This document shows, in pieces, positions 50,517 to 64,000 of a DNA stretch of 64,000 nucleotides; position 1 is the stretch's first letter; every line of letters begins with the position of its first letter. Origin of the DNA: Boswellia sacra (Eukaryota > Streptophyta > Magnoliopsida > Sapindales > Burseraceae); contig SNVD02004657.1 of NCBI GenBank assembly GCA_013180625.2, positions 62,001 through 126,000 of the forward strand, in the 5' to 3' direction. The translations under genes were made by a program, and so were the position numbers. The notes beneath the pieces are model-generated. The model was given only the letters and a program-made list of their open reading frames with translations, was not told where the DNA came from and made no database searches.

Positions 50517-50610
50517 TTTAATCATCCAACGGTCTATGGTTGCAAATTTTTCAGGGATGGGCTATTTTTTCAACATGCACCTAAATTTGGGCCGTTTTTT
50601 CAAATTTCAC
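50517..50610. repeat. Right terminal inverted repeat of the MULE
   Basis: Complement of the left terminal repeat over about 90 bp. The 9-bp duplication TTTATTTTA follows immediately. Confidence 0.88.
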
Positions 50611-51245
50611 TTTATTTTAGCTATTTGTAGTGCATTGTACTAGAATAGTAAATAACACCCACAAAAGGGAAATCTACACACTCCCAAAATAAAACAATTA
50701 CATTGTAATACAATTACTAATAAAATTTTTATACAATCATCTAAATATCCTCAATTTATTAGCATATGTATCTTACGATACATAGTAAATTAGTTCAAAA
50801 AAAATTAAATATATATAAATTAATTTACAAAAGAATAATTTAATCTTTATATTGTATATAGTTCTTTAGGCCATGACAAACCAAACAAAGCCGAAAGATA
50901 AAAATCCAAAGGAAGTACAAGATGATTTAGAGAAGATGCCCTACAAGCCCATAAGGTTTGGGTTCACGAGAGAAACTCGGTTCAAGAGTTCGAGAGAAGA
51001 CTCCATCAACATTTCACACATGTAATTGCATTTGATAAAGGCCACATGACATCACAATAAACTTCCTTTATCAAAATCTTGATGAAAGGGGGAATTGAAG
51101 CGAGCATGATCCAATACCACTCATATGCTGACTACAACTAATTACTAACATACAGTAGGTGGACGATATTAGCTTACCTGAGGATAAGTGACAATTAACA
51201 ACCACTACCTTCGTGAAGTGAAAGCCCAACAACTACACGTGCTAT

Positions 51246-52088
51246 TAGGGGTGTGCATGGTATCTGCCCACCCGCCCGAACCTGACATACCCACCATGGT
51301 ATGGTGGAGGTAGGGTAAGGTATAAAAAAAATATAGGGTGTAGTATGGTAAATATTTTGAAAACCCCCCATGGTATGGTATGGTGGAGGGTATTTTTGCA
51401 AAAACCCGAAAATACCATACCATACCATACTTTTTAAAAAAAAAATAAGAATTATGCCATATGTCAATTTATAATTGGTTATGTATAATTTGTATATGTG
51501 AGTGTTATATACACTAATAGAGTATATAATGAAAAGAATAACCCTAAATCCCTAACCCTCTATCATTTTGCTATCATTTTGCTTGAATTTTGAAGTAGTA
51601 AATAATGTAATTGCTTGAGTATTCGTGTTGTCATAGAATATATAGTTACATGATATTTTTGTATTGTTATAGATACAATGTTACTTGATTATTTGTGTTG
51701 TTATAGAATATAAAGTTACTTGATTATTTGTATTGTTAAAGATATGTAATTGCTTGATTTTTTTATTTAGTACAAACTTTATGGATCATAATATTAAACA
51801 ATGTCAAAATAAGAACTCAAAGTGTCAAAATCTTGAAAAAAAAAGCTATAAATAAACTTTAAAATCATTAAAAAGACATGGTGAAATATTGTCCAAATTC
51901 TGATCAATTTGATCAAACACCCGAAAAATACCATGCCATACCCGCCCTTACCCTACCATGCGGGGATGTGGTATGGTATTATATTCCAGAATGGTATGAT
52001 ATGATACAAAAATCCAAAACCCGACTTAGGTAGGGTATGGGGATGGTATAGTGATACCACACCATACCACACCATATGCACACCCCTA
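51246..52088. mobile_element. hAT-type MITE with GGTATGG-rich interior
   Basis: An 843-bp element with perfect inverted ends TAGGGGTGTGCA / TGCACACCCCTA and perfect 8-bp duplications CGTGCTAT (51238-51245 and 52089-52096). Both subterminal zones carry many ATGGTATGG / CCATACCAT copies, inverted relative to each other. No coding capacity. The pristine ends and duplications suggest a recent insertion. Confidence 0.93.
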
Positions 52089-52923
52089 CGTGCTATTATA
52101 TATATTCATATATTTATTGAAATTATGTTTTTGGGTTATAATAATCTACCATATTTTTAGATATTAAAAGGATTAAAGGATGCTCGCATTTAGAAATAGC
52201 TATAGTATCATTAATTAATGTCATTCTAAATATCAAGGGTTACCATTCATAATTTAAATTTCAAGCTTATTTTCTAGTATTTTCTATTTATTCCTATATG
52301 AATCAATTTTATAAGATAACTAACATTAATTTTAATAAATAAGTTCAATTGAGTTTGAGAGTACTTGTTCGTCAATTCTCTTCAATTTGAAAATAATATA
52401 TTCATTGTCAAAGACTTTTGACTTCTAAAACTTATTTTATATTTTCTCTTACTTTTTTAATTAACTAACGAAATGTTGAGATCAAGCAAGTTGTCAAGCT
52501 AGTGTTGGTTTATTAGATAACTCAACAATGTTAACAACTCGACACCGTTTGACAATCATCCGAAACTATTTGACAACTTAAAACTTTATTATACATTTGT
52601 GGCATTTCTCTAAAACGAATCACGGACTCTTTTTAAATTTTGAAAACAAAAATTTAAAATACACAAATAAACACCACAACTTCCGCATGTATTTGAGGAA
52701 TTGGGTGGATATATATTTCATACTTTATATTGAACTTGGCTAGGATATTAGTGGAGAGGAAAAAAAAATTATATATACATACCTATATTAATCATTATGT
52801 TGTAAACCCTATTTAAAAAAAAAAAAAACATTGAATACCCAATATGATAAATAGCCAAGTGAGAAGCCAGATGGCTGGAGATGATATGTTTTCATTCTAG
52901 TGTTTCTTCCCGAACTATTGAAC

Positions 52924-53559
52924 TAGAGGTGGAATCGGGCCGGGTTGGGGGTGGGGATGCCATCCCCATCCCCGTCCCCAATTAAAATATCAATCCCCAT
53001 CCCCTATTAATCCCTAATTTTTTAAATCGGGGATGGGGATGGGGAATCCCTAAAGCCAAAATACATCCCCATCCCCATCCCCATCCCCAAACCCATTTAC
53101 TTGTTAAAAAATTAAAATTTTAACTTTCAAAATTTATACTTTGAAATAAAACATATTTTAAATTACAACTATAAACCTTAAGTAACATACCTACAAATAA
53201 ATATTAATAAATCTTTAGACAATCAACTCCTTAAAATAAATCTTTAGGCAAACAAAGGTGGGCTAGGTTAGGCTTGGGTTTTATTAAAATAGGCGGGACA
53301 TTAAGTTTTATAAGAGGGGAGATAACAAGGGTCTAAGTATTAGATTACTATATATATATATATATATTATTTTATTTTAATTTCGGGGAGCGGGCCGGGC
53401 TGGGCTTAGTGCATAATCCCCATCCCCATCCCCATTTAATTTTGGGTAAAATTGTTATCCCCATCCCCACCCATTTCCCATTTTTAGCTCCTCATCCCTG
53501 GCCCAAATGGGTTGGGGAATTGCGGGGCCCTATCCCCATGGGAATTGGTTCCACCTCTA
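52924..53559. mobile_element. hAT-type MITE with CCATCCCC-rich interior
   Basis: A 636-bp element with inverted ends TAGAGGTGGAA / TTCCACCTCTA and a perfect 8-bp duplication TATTGAAC (52916-52923 and 53560-53567). The subterminal parts are tandem CCCCATCCCCAT and GGGGATGGGGAT. A TA tract lies near 53347. Non-coding. Confidence 0.92.
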
Positions 53560-53567
53560 TATTGAAC

Positions 53568-55968
53568 ACACACCAACGTAACGGTGTTCACATGGGCTTT
53601 TTTTGGGCCACCATAAAGGGAATAGAAGTCTGGAGCACTGGGCTATTTAATTTTTATATTGGTTTCTAACGTCCTAGTATGAAAAATAATCCAGGAAAGA
53701 AAAAGAAACCGATTCAGATCTCAACGAGGGTGAGACTCTTTGCACCCATAAAATTAATATGAACACTCATAAGTGAATAAAAATAATAATTAATATTATT
53801 ATATTTATTTAATAATTTACTATTATGGACAAATGATAGATCTTAGGAATCATCTTCAACCTTCACCTATCTATATAAACCCTGATCTCTCCTAATTTTT
53901 TGCTCATCTAAATTTAAGCAAAATTTTTTATAATTAAGTAATTACCAAGAAGAATGAATGATAAATTCTTCAAACTTATTAAAAGAACTTTTCTTTTTTG
54001 TTAGTTTCTTTATTTTCTTTTCATGTGCATAAAGTACAGAGATGAAATCTCATTTAAGTGATCTTAAATCATGCAAAACTCTCTTAAGACTCCAAAGCTT
54101 GTTAAATATATAAGCATGACAGAGATAAATACATGGACAAAGGAAGGCGGCAAGTTTGTTGGACAACACGTTAAAGTAAGTACTATTTAGGCGCAACTAG
54201 TTGTTGGGACAACGAAAATAAAATTTAGGATTTTAGTTGAAAACAAAATTTTAAATTAAAGAGTTTATAATGTGAGATAATGAGATTATAAATGGGACTA
54301 AATAATATTATTCTTGCTTAAAAGGTGTACTTATGTTTTGATTATAATGATCAAAAACTATCCTAGAGTTTCAAAAATTCCTTTTGCATGGATGTTGAAT
54401 AAAAATAATTCAAAATCTCTTTTAAAGAGATTTATATTTTTATTATTAACAATAGCCAAAACTTTTTTTGAATGATAAAAAATCCCTCGTGGAGTTTATA
54501 ATAAGAACAATGCTAGTACTATAAACCTTTTGTACAAACTCTTATATATAAACTGATGTGTTATAAGGTGATTAGAGTAATAAATATACAAAATTTTATT
54601 ATTTAATGAATAGTGATAATGTGTAAATAAATAAATAATACTGCATCAAATTGTATACATAAATTTGTATATAAAGTTAATAAGAATAGCACTACCCTTA
54701 TAATAATTACACCTTTACATAATTGTAAATTATTAAGAGAAAAATGGAAATTGTGATACTACATTAGACAAAAACCATACTCAATAAATAAAAGCAATTG
54801 ATTTTTATGATAGCATGCTTAAGTTTTACAAGACTTTTTTACTCAACTAATTCTGCTTTTCACCAAATCCATCAATCATGCCTCTAACTAACCTAATCGT
54901 TGGTCAAAGTAATGTTGACTAGATGTAAGATGAATTTAATATTTACTCCCAATAATAACAAAAAATTACAAAAAATAAAAACTTATTTTCATTAAAAACA
55001 ATAATCTCCCACTCTAATCTCTCCTTATCCATTGACTTGTCGCCTGCCAAAAAAAAAAAAAAAACCGTTCAATCTGATACTAACTTGCAGCAATTAAGGC
55101 CAATTGACTTCATTTAGAAGAACTATATAGAAAGCTTGAAATTCAATAGAAGAAACTACAAGTGTTTAATTCCCTGTAATATTTACCAAAAATCAATGAA
55201 TTTTAAGAACATTAAAGAGATATACAAAAAATATTCAAAATATGATCGATATACGGATTTGTTGCTTATCTATTTTTTTTAAATTATAATTAAAATTTAG
55301 ATAAATTAAATTAATAAAAAAACGAAGCATTATCGATATTATTATCGCATGTTTACAAGGCCGTTGATCGCGGAAGGATAGCCATCAGTCCACGTCAAAT
55401 AAAGCAGCCCATCAAGGTTTACAAGGGCAAACGAATCATGATGTGTCACAAGAAAGCATCTGATGATCTGGTCCTCCCTTTAACCTCTCATTAGTTTTTC
55501 TCTCTCTTTCCTTCGTTAAAGTAAACAATGAATAATTAATTTGAATGTACGTAATTATATAAATTATAGGAACGATGCTCTTTAGTCTTTCCGAAAATTA
55601 TTCTAAAATTCGTCCAAAATGATATATTCGAATGAATGAAGTGGTATTATCAAATTATTCGCATATTATGTATTTAGTAAAATTAAATTAATAATAGAAT
55701 GTTTTTATGAAATATAATATATGATCGAATATCTTTATGATAGTCAAAATTAATCAATAGTTAAGACTTATTAATAATAGGACCAATAATAAAGACAGTG
55801 GATGATATTGTGATAAAAAGATTTCGGCAAAATATAGGGATGAATTTGATATTTAATAAAAATTCATGAACAGTAAAAGAGATAATAATAATAAAATTAA
55901 TAATAATATAATATAAAATAGATTCAATACCACACCCCTCTTCAGTTTGGTAAAATCCCACATTACCT
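53568..55968. other. Intergenic, no gene
   Basis: AT-rich DNA between two hAT-type elements, with one MITE copy at 54509-54697 and an A tract near 55050. No recognisable ORF. Confidence 0.55.
54509..54697. mobile_element. MITE copy, GAGTAAT family (6 of 7)
   Basis: Starts ACAATGCTAGTACTATAAAC, ends AATAAGAATAGCACTACC, with ACTGATGTGTTATAAGGTGATTA-type phrases in the middle shared with the copies at 13351 and 39846. Non-coding. Confidence 0.5.
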
Positions 55969-55976
55969 TCTATAGT

Positions 55977-57995
55977 AAGGGATGGCAATTTTTCCCGCAT
56001 GGTCCGGGTATCCAGATTTTCTCCGATCAATTTGGATGAAAAAAACTTAGATTTTGCGAGGAGAAAATCCGAGTGCGGGGATTTTCAAGAAGAAATAGTT
56101 CGGGTGCGGTGTGGGTGCGGTGTAGGTGCAGTATTGCCAATAAACCTCGCACTCGACCCCATGGACGGAGCCATTGAGGGACAAGGATGGGCAATTGCCC
56201 CTCCTTTATTTTTTTTAAAAATTCATATGTATATCCAAAAGACCTTACTATATCGAAAAACTCTCAAATTTACTCCAAGTCAAAATGACAATTTTATAAT
56301 TTTCTTTCTCTTTTCTTTCATTATTCAATTTTTAAAAAAATTTAATAATTTTTCTTTTAGTTCAGAATCACTTCATTTGTGGTCCATCTAATATAAGGGA
56401 TTGATTGTTTTAATATTTGAAGATTGAATATGACTTATGCTAGTCATTCAGATATTTTAAGTTGATTGATTTTCTAACTTAAGTTTGAGAATAAAATAAA
56501 ATCTTCTTAATAGAAAAAGCTAAAACCTTTAGCTTCTGAATATAAAATCCTCTGAATGCCAATTTTTTGTTTATTTCCTAAATTATCCTCCTTATTTTTA
56601 CCTTCCCTAATTTGTATAAGCTTTTTTTTAATTGTAATTCACTCATCTAACTTATTACATATACTTTTCATATTTGTTTAATTTCATAATTATTAATATA
56701 TTGTTGCAATTATTTCATTAATATTATAAAATTACATGGTTATTTTTATATATATTTTATTTTCAAAATTTTCACATCATTTATAGGAAAATAAATTAAA
56801 AATATATTACTTTTTACCAATCACTTACACATTCAATTTTAATATATTCAATTTTAACTTTATTAAATTTTTATACGCATATGTTTATATAACTTGTAAA
56901 TATAATATATATATATATATATCATACTTAACAAAGGCATATGTGTCAATTCAATAGTTTTAGGACATTTTTTGCTTAGAAAAGAAACAACTTAAGACTT
57001 AAAATCAGACATTAGCAAATGAAAAACAAACATATCATTTATATTTTTATATTCAGACCTATTTAGATTTAAGTTAAATTTAGACCTATTCATATTTCAA
57101 ATAAAAAAACAATTGACTCCTAAGTATTTAATATCAGAATTTGATAAATCACTTCATTAATATTAGAATTTCATGTCTATTGATAAATATAAGTGCTCTT
57201 TTCTTTTTGGTTGGTGCCTATTAGTAGACACAAGTATTCATTTCTCTTTGTTAGATTTTGTCTTCTTAATTATGTCAATCTATATACATTGAAAGCTTTA
57301 ACAGAGTTAGATTTAGTAATAAATTTTATAAAAGGAATAATAATTTAATTTATATTTTATGGATTCAAAAAATAATATGATGAATTGTTAATATTAAATA
57401 TTGATTATTTTGAATAACAAGTGATGGAACTTATGCCCATCCTAACCAAATTTTCTAGCTCCGTCCATACCCGGCCCATACCTGCATAATTCAAGCCATT
57501 TATCAAACATATATATATATATATATATATACCAAGACTTGAACCCATGACTTAGAATGTGAATTTTAACTATTAACCACCAAACCACATACCTTTTTAC
57601 TATTAAAATTGATAGACAAGTTTATTATTTTTTATATAATTTAATTAAAACTAATTAATCAAGTAATATATTATGTTTGAACTTAGGTGTTGAAAAATAC
57701 ATCATACAAGTTTTTCCACAACTACGAAGCACATCTTTATAGCATATTAAGCAACCTTATTTTTTTGATTCATTTCAAAGAGTTAAAAAAAAGTGAGAAA
57801 AATCTGGGTTTTTTTCTGGTGCGGTGCGGGTACGGTATGTACAATCTTAAAACCCGCAAATACCTGCACCGAAAAAAACCTGAAAAATCCAGGGATTTTA
57901 CGGGAATCAGGTGGGAATTTTTTTGTCCAGTACAGGTGCGGAAATGCCAAACCCGTACCTACACCCGCACCCGCACCTAAATTTTGCCATCCCTA
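55977..57995. mobile_element. hAT-type element with GTGCGG-rich ends, carrying a nested insertion
   Basis: The inverted ends are AAGGGATGGCAA at the left and TTGCCATCCCTA at the right. The 8-bp flanks TCTATAGT (55969-55976) and TCTATGGC (57996-58003) match at six of eight positions, consistent with an older insertion. Just inside the ends lie GTGCGGTGTGGGTGCGG and ACCCGCACCCGCACC, the GC-rich subterminal design of the other hAT-type elements here. The middle is another element (56161-57468). Confidence 0.72.
56161..57468. mobile_element. Nested element with ATGGACGGAGC termini
   Basis: Begins ATGGACGGAGCCATTG and ends TAGCTCCGTCCAT, inverted to each other. Next to each end there is also GGATGGGCA / TGCCCATCC. 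It is AT-rich with no coding capacity, and splits the surrounding element. The target duplication is not clear. GGACGGAGC-type ends occur in common plant MITEs; the class is unassigned. Confidence 0.62.
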
Positions 57996-59346
57996 TCTAT
58001 GGCTTCAAAAATCCTATAACCCTCTTTTACTATTGATCATATTTAACATATTTTATTAAATTTCAATGGAAGTGATTAAAATATTCTTAAAATACTAAAC
58101 CTAAAAACAATCATTAAAATTAATATAAAATTCAAAAAAATAATATTAAATAAATAAATTATAGAAAAATTTATCAAATACAATATTAATTTCACCTATA
58201 ATAATTTTGAATTTATATTAAGTTTATCATTTTAGGGATTTTTTAATCATTTAAATTAAAATCTAACAAAATATGTTAATCTTAATGGACTATAAGAGAG
58301 ATTTGTAAGACTTTTAAAAGGATGGGGTTATTTATACCCACATAATTTATTTTCACATCCGTCCTTCTAAACACTCCCACCGTTAATACATTGAAATAAT
58401 TTAATTTTTATTTGATTGATCTTCAATTTTTCAAAAATAATTATATAATTATCTAAATTAAGTAGATCAAATTTAATGTAACTTAAAATCTATAAAACTA
58501 AATATTTTTTTTTGAAAAAGTTCATTAGGTATAGTTTTTTAAAATTCTTTTATATAAATATTTAAATTCTCACAAAAGATTGTAGATTTTTTTAGTTTCC
58601 AATGGTATTTTAAATTAAAAATTAATATATCAAATTTCAAAATAAATCTTAACTTATCAAGTTCATGTATGATTAATATTGAAATTATGATATGAGATAA
58701 AAAAAGAAAATCTAATTTTTAATCATTTAATTAGTGAGATACATTTAGAAGAAAAAGTGTGAAGATAAATATTATGGGTACAAATTACTTTACTTTTTTT
58801 TAAAGTGTAATATTTTATTACATATAAAGTTGATATGACATTATTTATTCAATAACATATGATTTATCAGTATTTATTATATTAACAACTCATATTAGTC
58901 TTTGTATTTATTTGATATTATATCAATTTTATATATAAATTTTTTAAATGTAGCATTATTATTTTTCATATCACGTGATGGTGTTTAAGATTTCCATAAC
59001 CCACGTAAAAGATAAGTGAAAATTATCTTATATAATAATATAATATAATATTATATTATATAAATAAATTATATGTATAGTATTATCTAAAAGATAAACC
59101 CAACCTCAATAGAAGTCCTAAGATGTAACAAAGATAGATATATTGCAAATTGACAAATAACAAACGGCGAAATCCAGTTAGCGACTAGTGGTCAGCTTTC
59201 AATTGTTTTTCAAATCAATCCACTTCTTCTTAGATACTATTTTTAATTAATCAAAAGCAGGAACGTTACATTGCATTACAACATCAACATGCAACGCATC
59301 TCGAAGCAAAGCTGAGCGCGCTTCTCTTTTGGACGCTTCTGCATTC
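57996..59346. other. AT-rich spacer upstream of the 59.4-kb gene
   Basis: No gene. It contains a MITE relative (58805-58960) and a TAATATAATA-rich stretch near 59030-59065. Promoter elements of the downstream gene are presumably near 59200-59340 but none stands out. Confidence 0.5.
58805..58960. mobile_element. MITE copy, GAGTAAT family (7 of 7)
   Basis: Contains GTGTAATATTTTATTAC at the left, TGTAGCATTATTATT at the right, and the TCAGTATTTATTATATTAACAA phrase also present in the copy at 3837. Degraded. Confidence 0.45.
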
Positions 59347-59359
59347 CATTCCCGACCTT

Positions 59360-59403
<44 letters not shown>

Positions 59404-59451
59404 GTTCGGATCTGACACAGCAACAACATTGGCAGAGCGAAAGCATTTAAG
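59347..59451 (+). other. Probable 5' leader exon with CT repeat
   Basis: A (CT)n tract at 59363-59398 followed by a GC-richer stretch ending CATTTAAG before GTTCTTTTC, a usable splice donor at 59452. The ensuing 2.2-kb stretch looks like a leader intron up to TTTCCACATGCAG at 61645. Inferred from the pattern; no transcript evidence. Confidence 0.45.
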
Positions 59452-61645
<2,194 letters not shown>

Positions 61646-61659
61646 CTGAGGCCTCTTGA

Positions 61660-61761
61660 ATGAGTAGATTTTTGGAGGAAGATGATGGTTTTCTGCTGAA
61701 CATCTTAAAATTAAATAAGGTTGAAGATGCATTAGCTGTAATCTTGGGTGTATTCTTTTGA
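61660..61761 (+). CDS. 33-codon upstream ORF
   Basis: An ATG-initiated frame (MSRFLEEDDGFLLNILKLNK at its start, ending VFF-stop) in the leader, closing 14 nt before the main ATG at 61776. If translated it would reduce initiation at the main start codon. The leucine/valine-rich sequence is not known to me as a conserved peptide uORF. Confidence 0.35.
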   Translation: MSRFLEEDDGFLLNILKLNKVEDALAVILGVFF

Positions 61762-61775
61762 AGTTTAAAGTGGAC

Positions 61776-61931
61776 ATGAAAGGTGGACAGAATAATAGAT
61801 CAAGAGGAAGACATCTTTCTCTCACTCTAATTACACTTTTTATTACAACTGTACTACTTTGGGCTAGTGAAAAGAATCCTTTTATTACTACTCTACTATC
61901 TGGCCAAGATCAATTTATATGGCCTTCTTCA
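61776..61931 (+). CDS. First coding exon of a type II membrane protein (partial)
   Basis: Starts MKGGQNNRSRGRHLSLTLIT, a short basic cytosolic tail followed by a single hydrophobic segment (about residues 14-29), then SEKNPFITTLLSGQDQFIWP. The exon ends at CTTCAG before GTTTGTTTTG, a plausible donor. The layout of basic tail, anchor and lumenal stem is typical of Golgi glycosyltransferases and trichome-birefringence-like acetyltransferases; the catalytic part would lie beyond the window, so neither is claimed. ATG at 61776 is chosen because the in-frame upstream extension has no ATG. Confidence 0.5.
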
Positions 61932-64000
61932 GGTTTGTTTTGGACCCTTTGCATGAATACAAATGTCTACATTTACGTGTAGCTACATATATTTGTCATT
62001 GCTATTTAATTGAATCATAGAATTTACCCATAAAGGCTAAGGAAAAGATAAGTGAAAAGTATATTGAGAAAGCCTACATATTATATAATCTTAGGAAAGA
62101 TGTTGAGAACCTGATGCTGTGTTGGGCAGTATTTGTTATGAAAAAGAGTTTTGATGAAAGCAATACATTTTCTTACAGTATTTAGTGTTTTGGGGCATGT
62201 AAGAAGGATCTCTCTATTTTAAATATATTGTGAATGAGGATGATTGACAGCACTGACAAGGTGGCTAACAAACAATTGATGATGGTTTACTAGCCAGCAG
62301 GTTTTGTCTGTGGCTGTAGTGCACCATTCAAAAGTGGTTTTCGGTGATCAAGAAGTGGCTGGAGGAAGTCAGCTTTCAAATAAATGTGCCAGCTGACCAA
62401 TTGGTGTAGAGGGCTTGGCCTTGCTTAGGGAAATTAGTTGGGATGTGAAAAATTTAAATTTATGTTTTAGAATTAAGTGTGCTCTTCCACTAATAAAGAA
62501 AATCGCTATCTATTATGATATAGTGTCTAGCATGGAACCAAACTGTCAGTCCAAGGAAATAAGTTTTCCAAAAAAGAGTTGGATCAAGGTAAAACACGAT
62601 TTTAAGTCTGATTTTGATCAGTTTTGGCTACTGATGATGAAAAGCAGAGGCTATAAGGCATGGGGAAAACCACGAAGGCAAAACTGTAAAGAAATTTAAG
62701 AATAAAAATTTTACATTGCAATTTTTTCACCTCTTCTGTTTCCCTCTCTTTGGTATACAATCTATCTATATCTTTTTTTTTTATTTGTTTTTAGTTTTTT
62801 AAATCGGATCTCAAGAGTCCTTAAAGCTTAGTTTTCTTGGTTCCTTATACAACCACGCTCAAGCTCTTGACCCTATCAAACCATTGTGGCTTTGGTGATT
62901 TGAATAGAAAAATAAATATTTCAGGTTAAATTTTGGCTTTGATTATCAGAAATTGATAAATATGAGAACTGAATCTATTATATTTCAATGAAATTTAAAG
63001 TATTTGTTATTTGCATATAAAAGTAAAAATGATCAGTTTGCCTGGATTGGACTTTTAGATTTTATTTATTCACCTTGTATTTTGAGTGCAAGAAATAAAT
63101 GACCCCTCTTTTTTCTCAAGAAATCCATAACATGTATCTTTAGCCTTTTTAGTTTTGTTTGTTATTGATTTTTTCAAAATTACCTCTGTTTTTTTAATAT
63201 TATTTATTTATTTTTTGCATGGCTAAGTAGTGCTCTAAACCATAGATTAGTAAGATTATATGCTGACTTAAGTTTCTATTTGATATTACATTATACTTTT
63301 GTACGTGGTATATAGCAGATCATTTTTAATTGGCGTTAACAAAATGTATAAAACATTTCTTTATCTCTTTCTTATCTCTTCACATATCCCTTCTTTATTA
63401 ATTGCAAGTTAAGTTTTTTGCTTGTATTTATTTTTCTGGATTTCGGTGCCTTATAATTATGTGGCTTCTTTTCTTTTCTAGATAGTCTTTGGATTTCATT
63501 GTTGTTATCTATATATATATTTATAATATTGGTGATCAATGAGTGACGTATGGACCTTTATGTCGATATGATTCTTTATCCTTCTTTTTCCCTTTTCATA
63601 CTGTACTTCTAAATTTGATCTTTTAGATTGTGTTTGTTTATGTGTTTTTAGAAGAATTTGATGTTTAAGGAAGGATATATGGGTTGTATTGAATTTTAAA
63701 AATGAGATGTGGTTGATATTGAATTTGAAATGCATTAGAAGGTATAGAACATAAAATGTTTTCTGGAAACATAAACAAATACGTTGATTTTGCTTTGGTT
63801 TCTTTTATAAACCAGAGCATGTAATCAACTGCACTTCTGCTTTGTGCAAGGCAATATAACTAGTTGCATCAAATACATTGTGAATGGTAAATAAATGAAT
63901 TAGAAATATACTATTTCTAAATTTATGGTGTAGAAATAATAAATATGGTCAGTGTAATTATGTTCTATGTCTGAATTTAATATATTAATAAATTTATTAT
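61932..64000 (+). other. Probable intron or unannotated sequence to window end
   Basis: About 2 kb with no recognisable exon. A 94-codon frame at 62415-62699 has no familiar domain and is considered chance. T-rich composition agrees with an intron of the gene starting at about 59.35 kb. Confidence 0.35.

Larger units (their letters stand above)
40175..50610. mobile_element. 10.4-kb Mutator-like element (MULE) with Ulp1 gene
   Basis: Bounded by a perfect 9-bp duplication TTTATTTTA (40166-40174 and 50611-50619), the hallmark of Mutator elements. The terminal inverted repeats run about 90 bp (left GGGAAAATTTAAAAAATAAC; right complement GTGAAATTTGAAAAAACGGC, sharing CCCAAATTTAGG and GAAAAATTTGCAACC). 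A mudrA transposase is on the plus strand, and a DUF1985/Ulp1 protease gene on the minus strand converges on it, as mudrA and mudrB do in MuDR. Two younger insertions split the transposase. Genes are broken; the element is likely immobile without help. Confidence 0.93.

Noticed and set aside
62415..62699. 94-codon plus-strand ORF
   Set aside because: No familiar motif, T-rich surroundings, and it lies in what looks like an intron. It remains possible but unsupported.

Overview
The window is nuclear DNA of a flowering plant, very probably a eudicot. It is AT-rich, its protein-coding genes have short exons with GT-AG introns, and most of the rest is transposon-derived. The species cannot be named from the sequence alone. 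Three host genes are convincing: a gibberellin 20-oxidase (+, 7568-9744, three exons, 382 codons), an NF-YB7-like histone-fold transcription factor subunit (-, 23394-24056, single exon, 220 aa) and a PMT26-like type II Golgi methyltransferase (-, 25621-29350, eight coding exons, 830 aa, plus an intron-separated 5' leader). A fourth gene probably starts near 59350 (+). It has a CT-rich leader exon, a long leader intron and a first coding exon with a membrane anchor, and it runs out of the window. The host genes do not form a pathway; they are single plant genes separated by repeats.

Layout: 1-4150 holds degraded copia-type LTR pieces and a 278-bp hAT-type MITE. 4156-7107 is a nest of inverted-repeat, AT-rich elements just upstream of the GA20ox gene. 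7.5-9.75 kb is GA20ox. 9.75-14 kb is intergenic with MITEs. 14011-19044 is a decayed Ty1/copia element with both LTRs. 19-23.4 kb is intergenic. 23.4-29.95 kb is the NF-YB7/PMT26 gene pair. 30-34.5 kb is AT-rich intergenic DNA. 34559-39305 is an LTR element on the minus strand with a 5-bp target duplication, carrying gag only. 40175-50610 is a 10.4-kb Mutator-like element with 9-bp target duplications. It carries a mudrA-type transposase (+) and, convergent to it, a DUF1985/Ulp1-protease gene (-). The transposase is itself interrupted by a solo gypsy-type LTR and by a hAT-type element, each with its own target duplication. 51.2-58 kb holds three more hAT-type non-autonomous elements, one of which carries a further insertion. 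58-59.3 kb is AT-rich.

The most informative content is this nested record of transposition. Element boundaries were fixed by matching target-site duplications read directly from the sequence, so insertion order can be inferred. No wholly unknown system was recognised. The best candidates for follow-up are the Ulp1-carrying MULE, the gag-only LTR element cut at its protease motif, the GC-rich subterminal repeats shared in design by five hAT-type elements, a dispersed seven-copy MITE family, and a 33-codon upstream ORF in the leader of the truncated gene.
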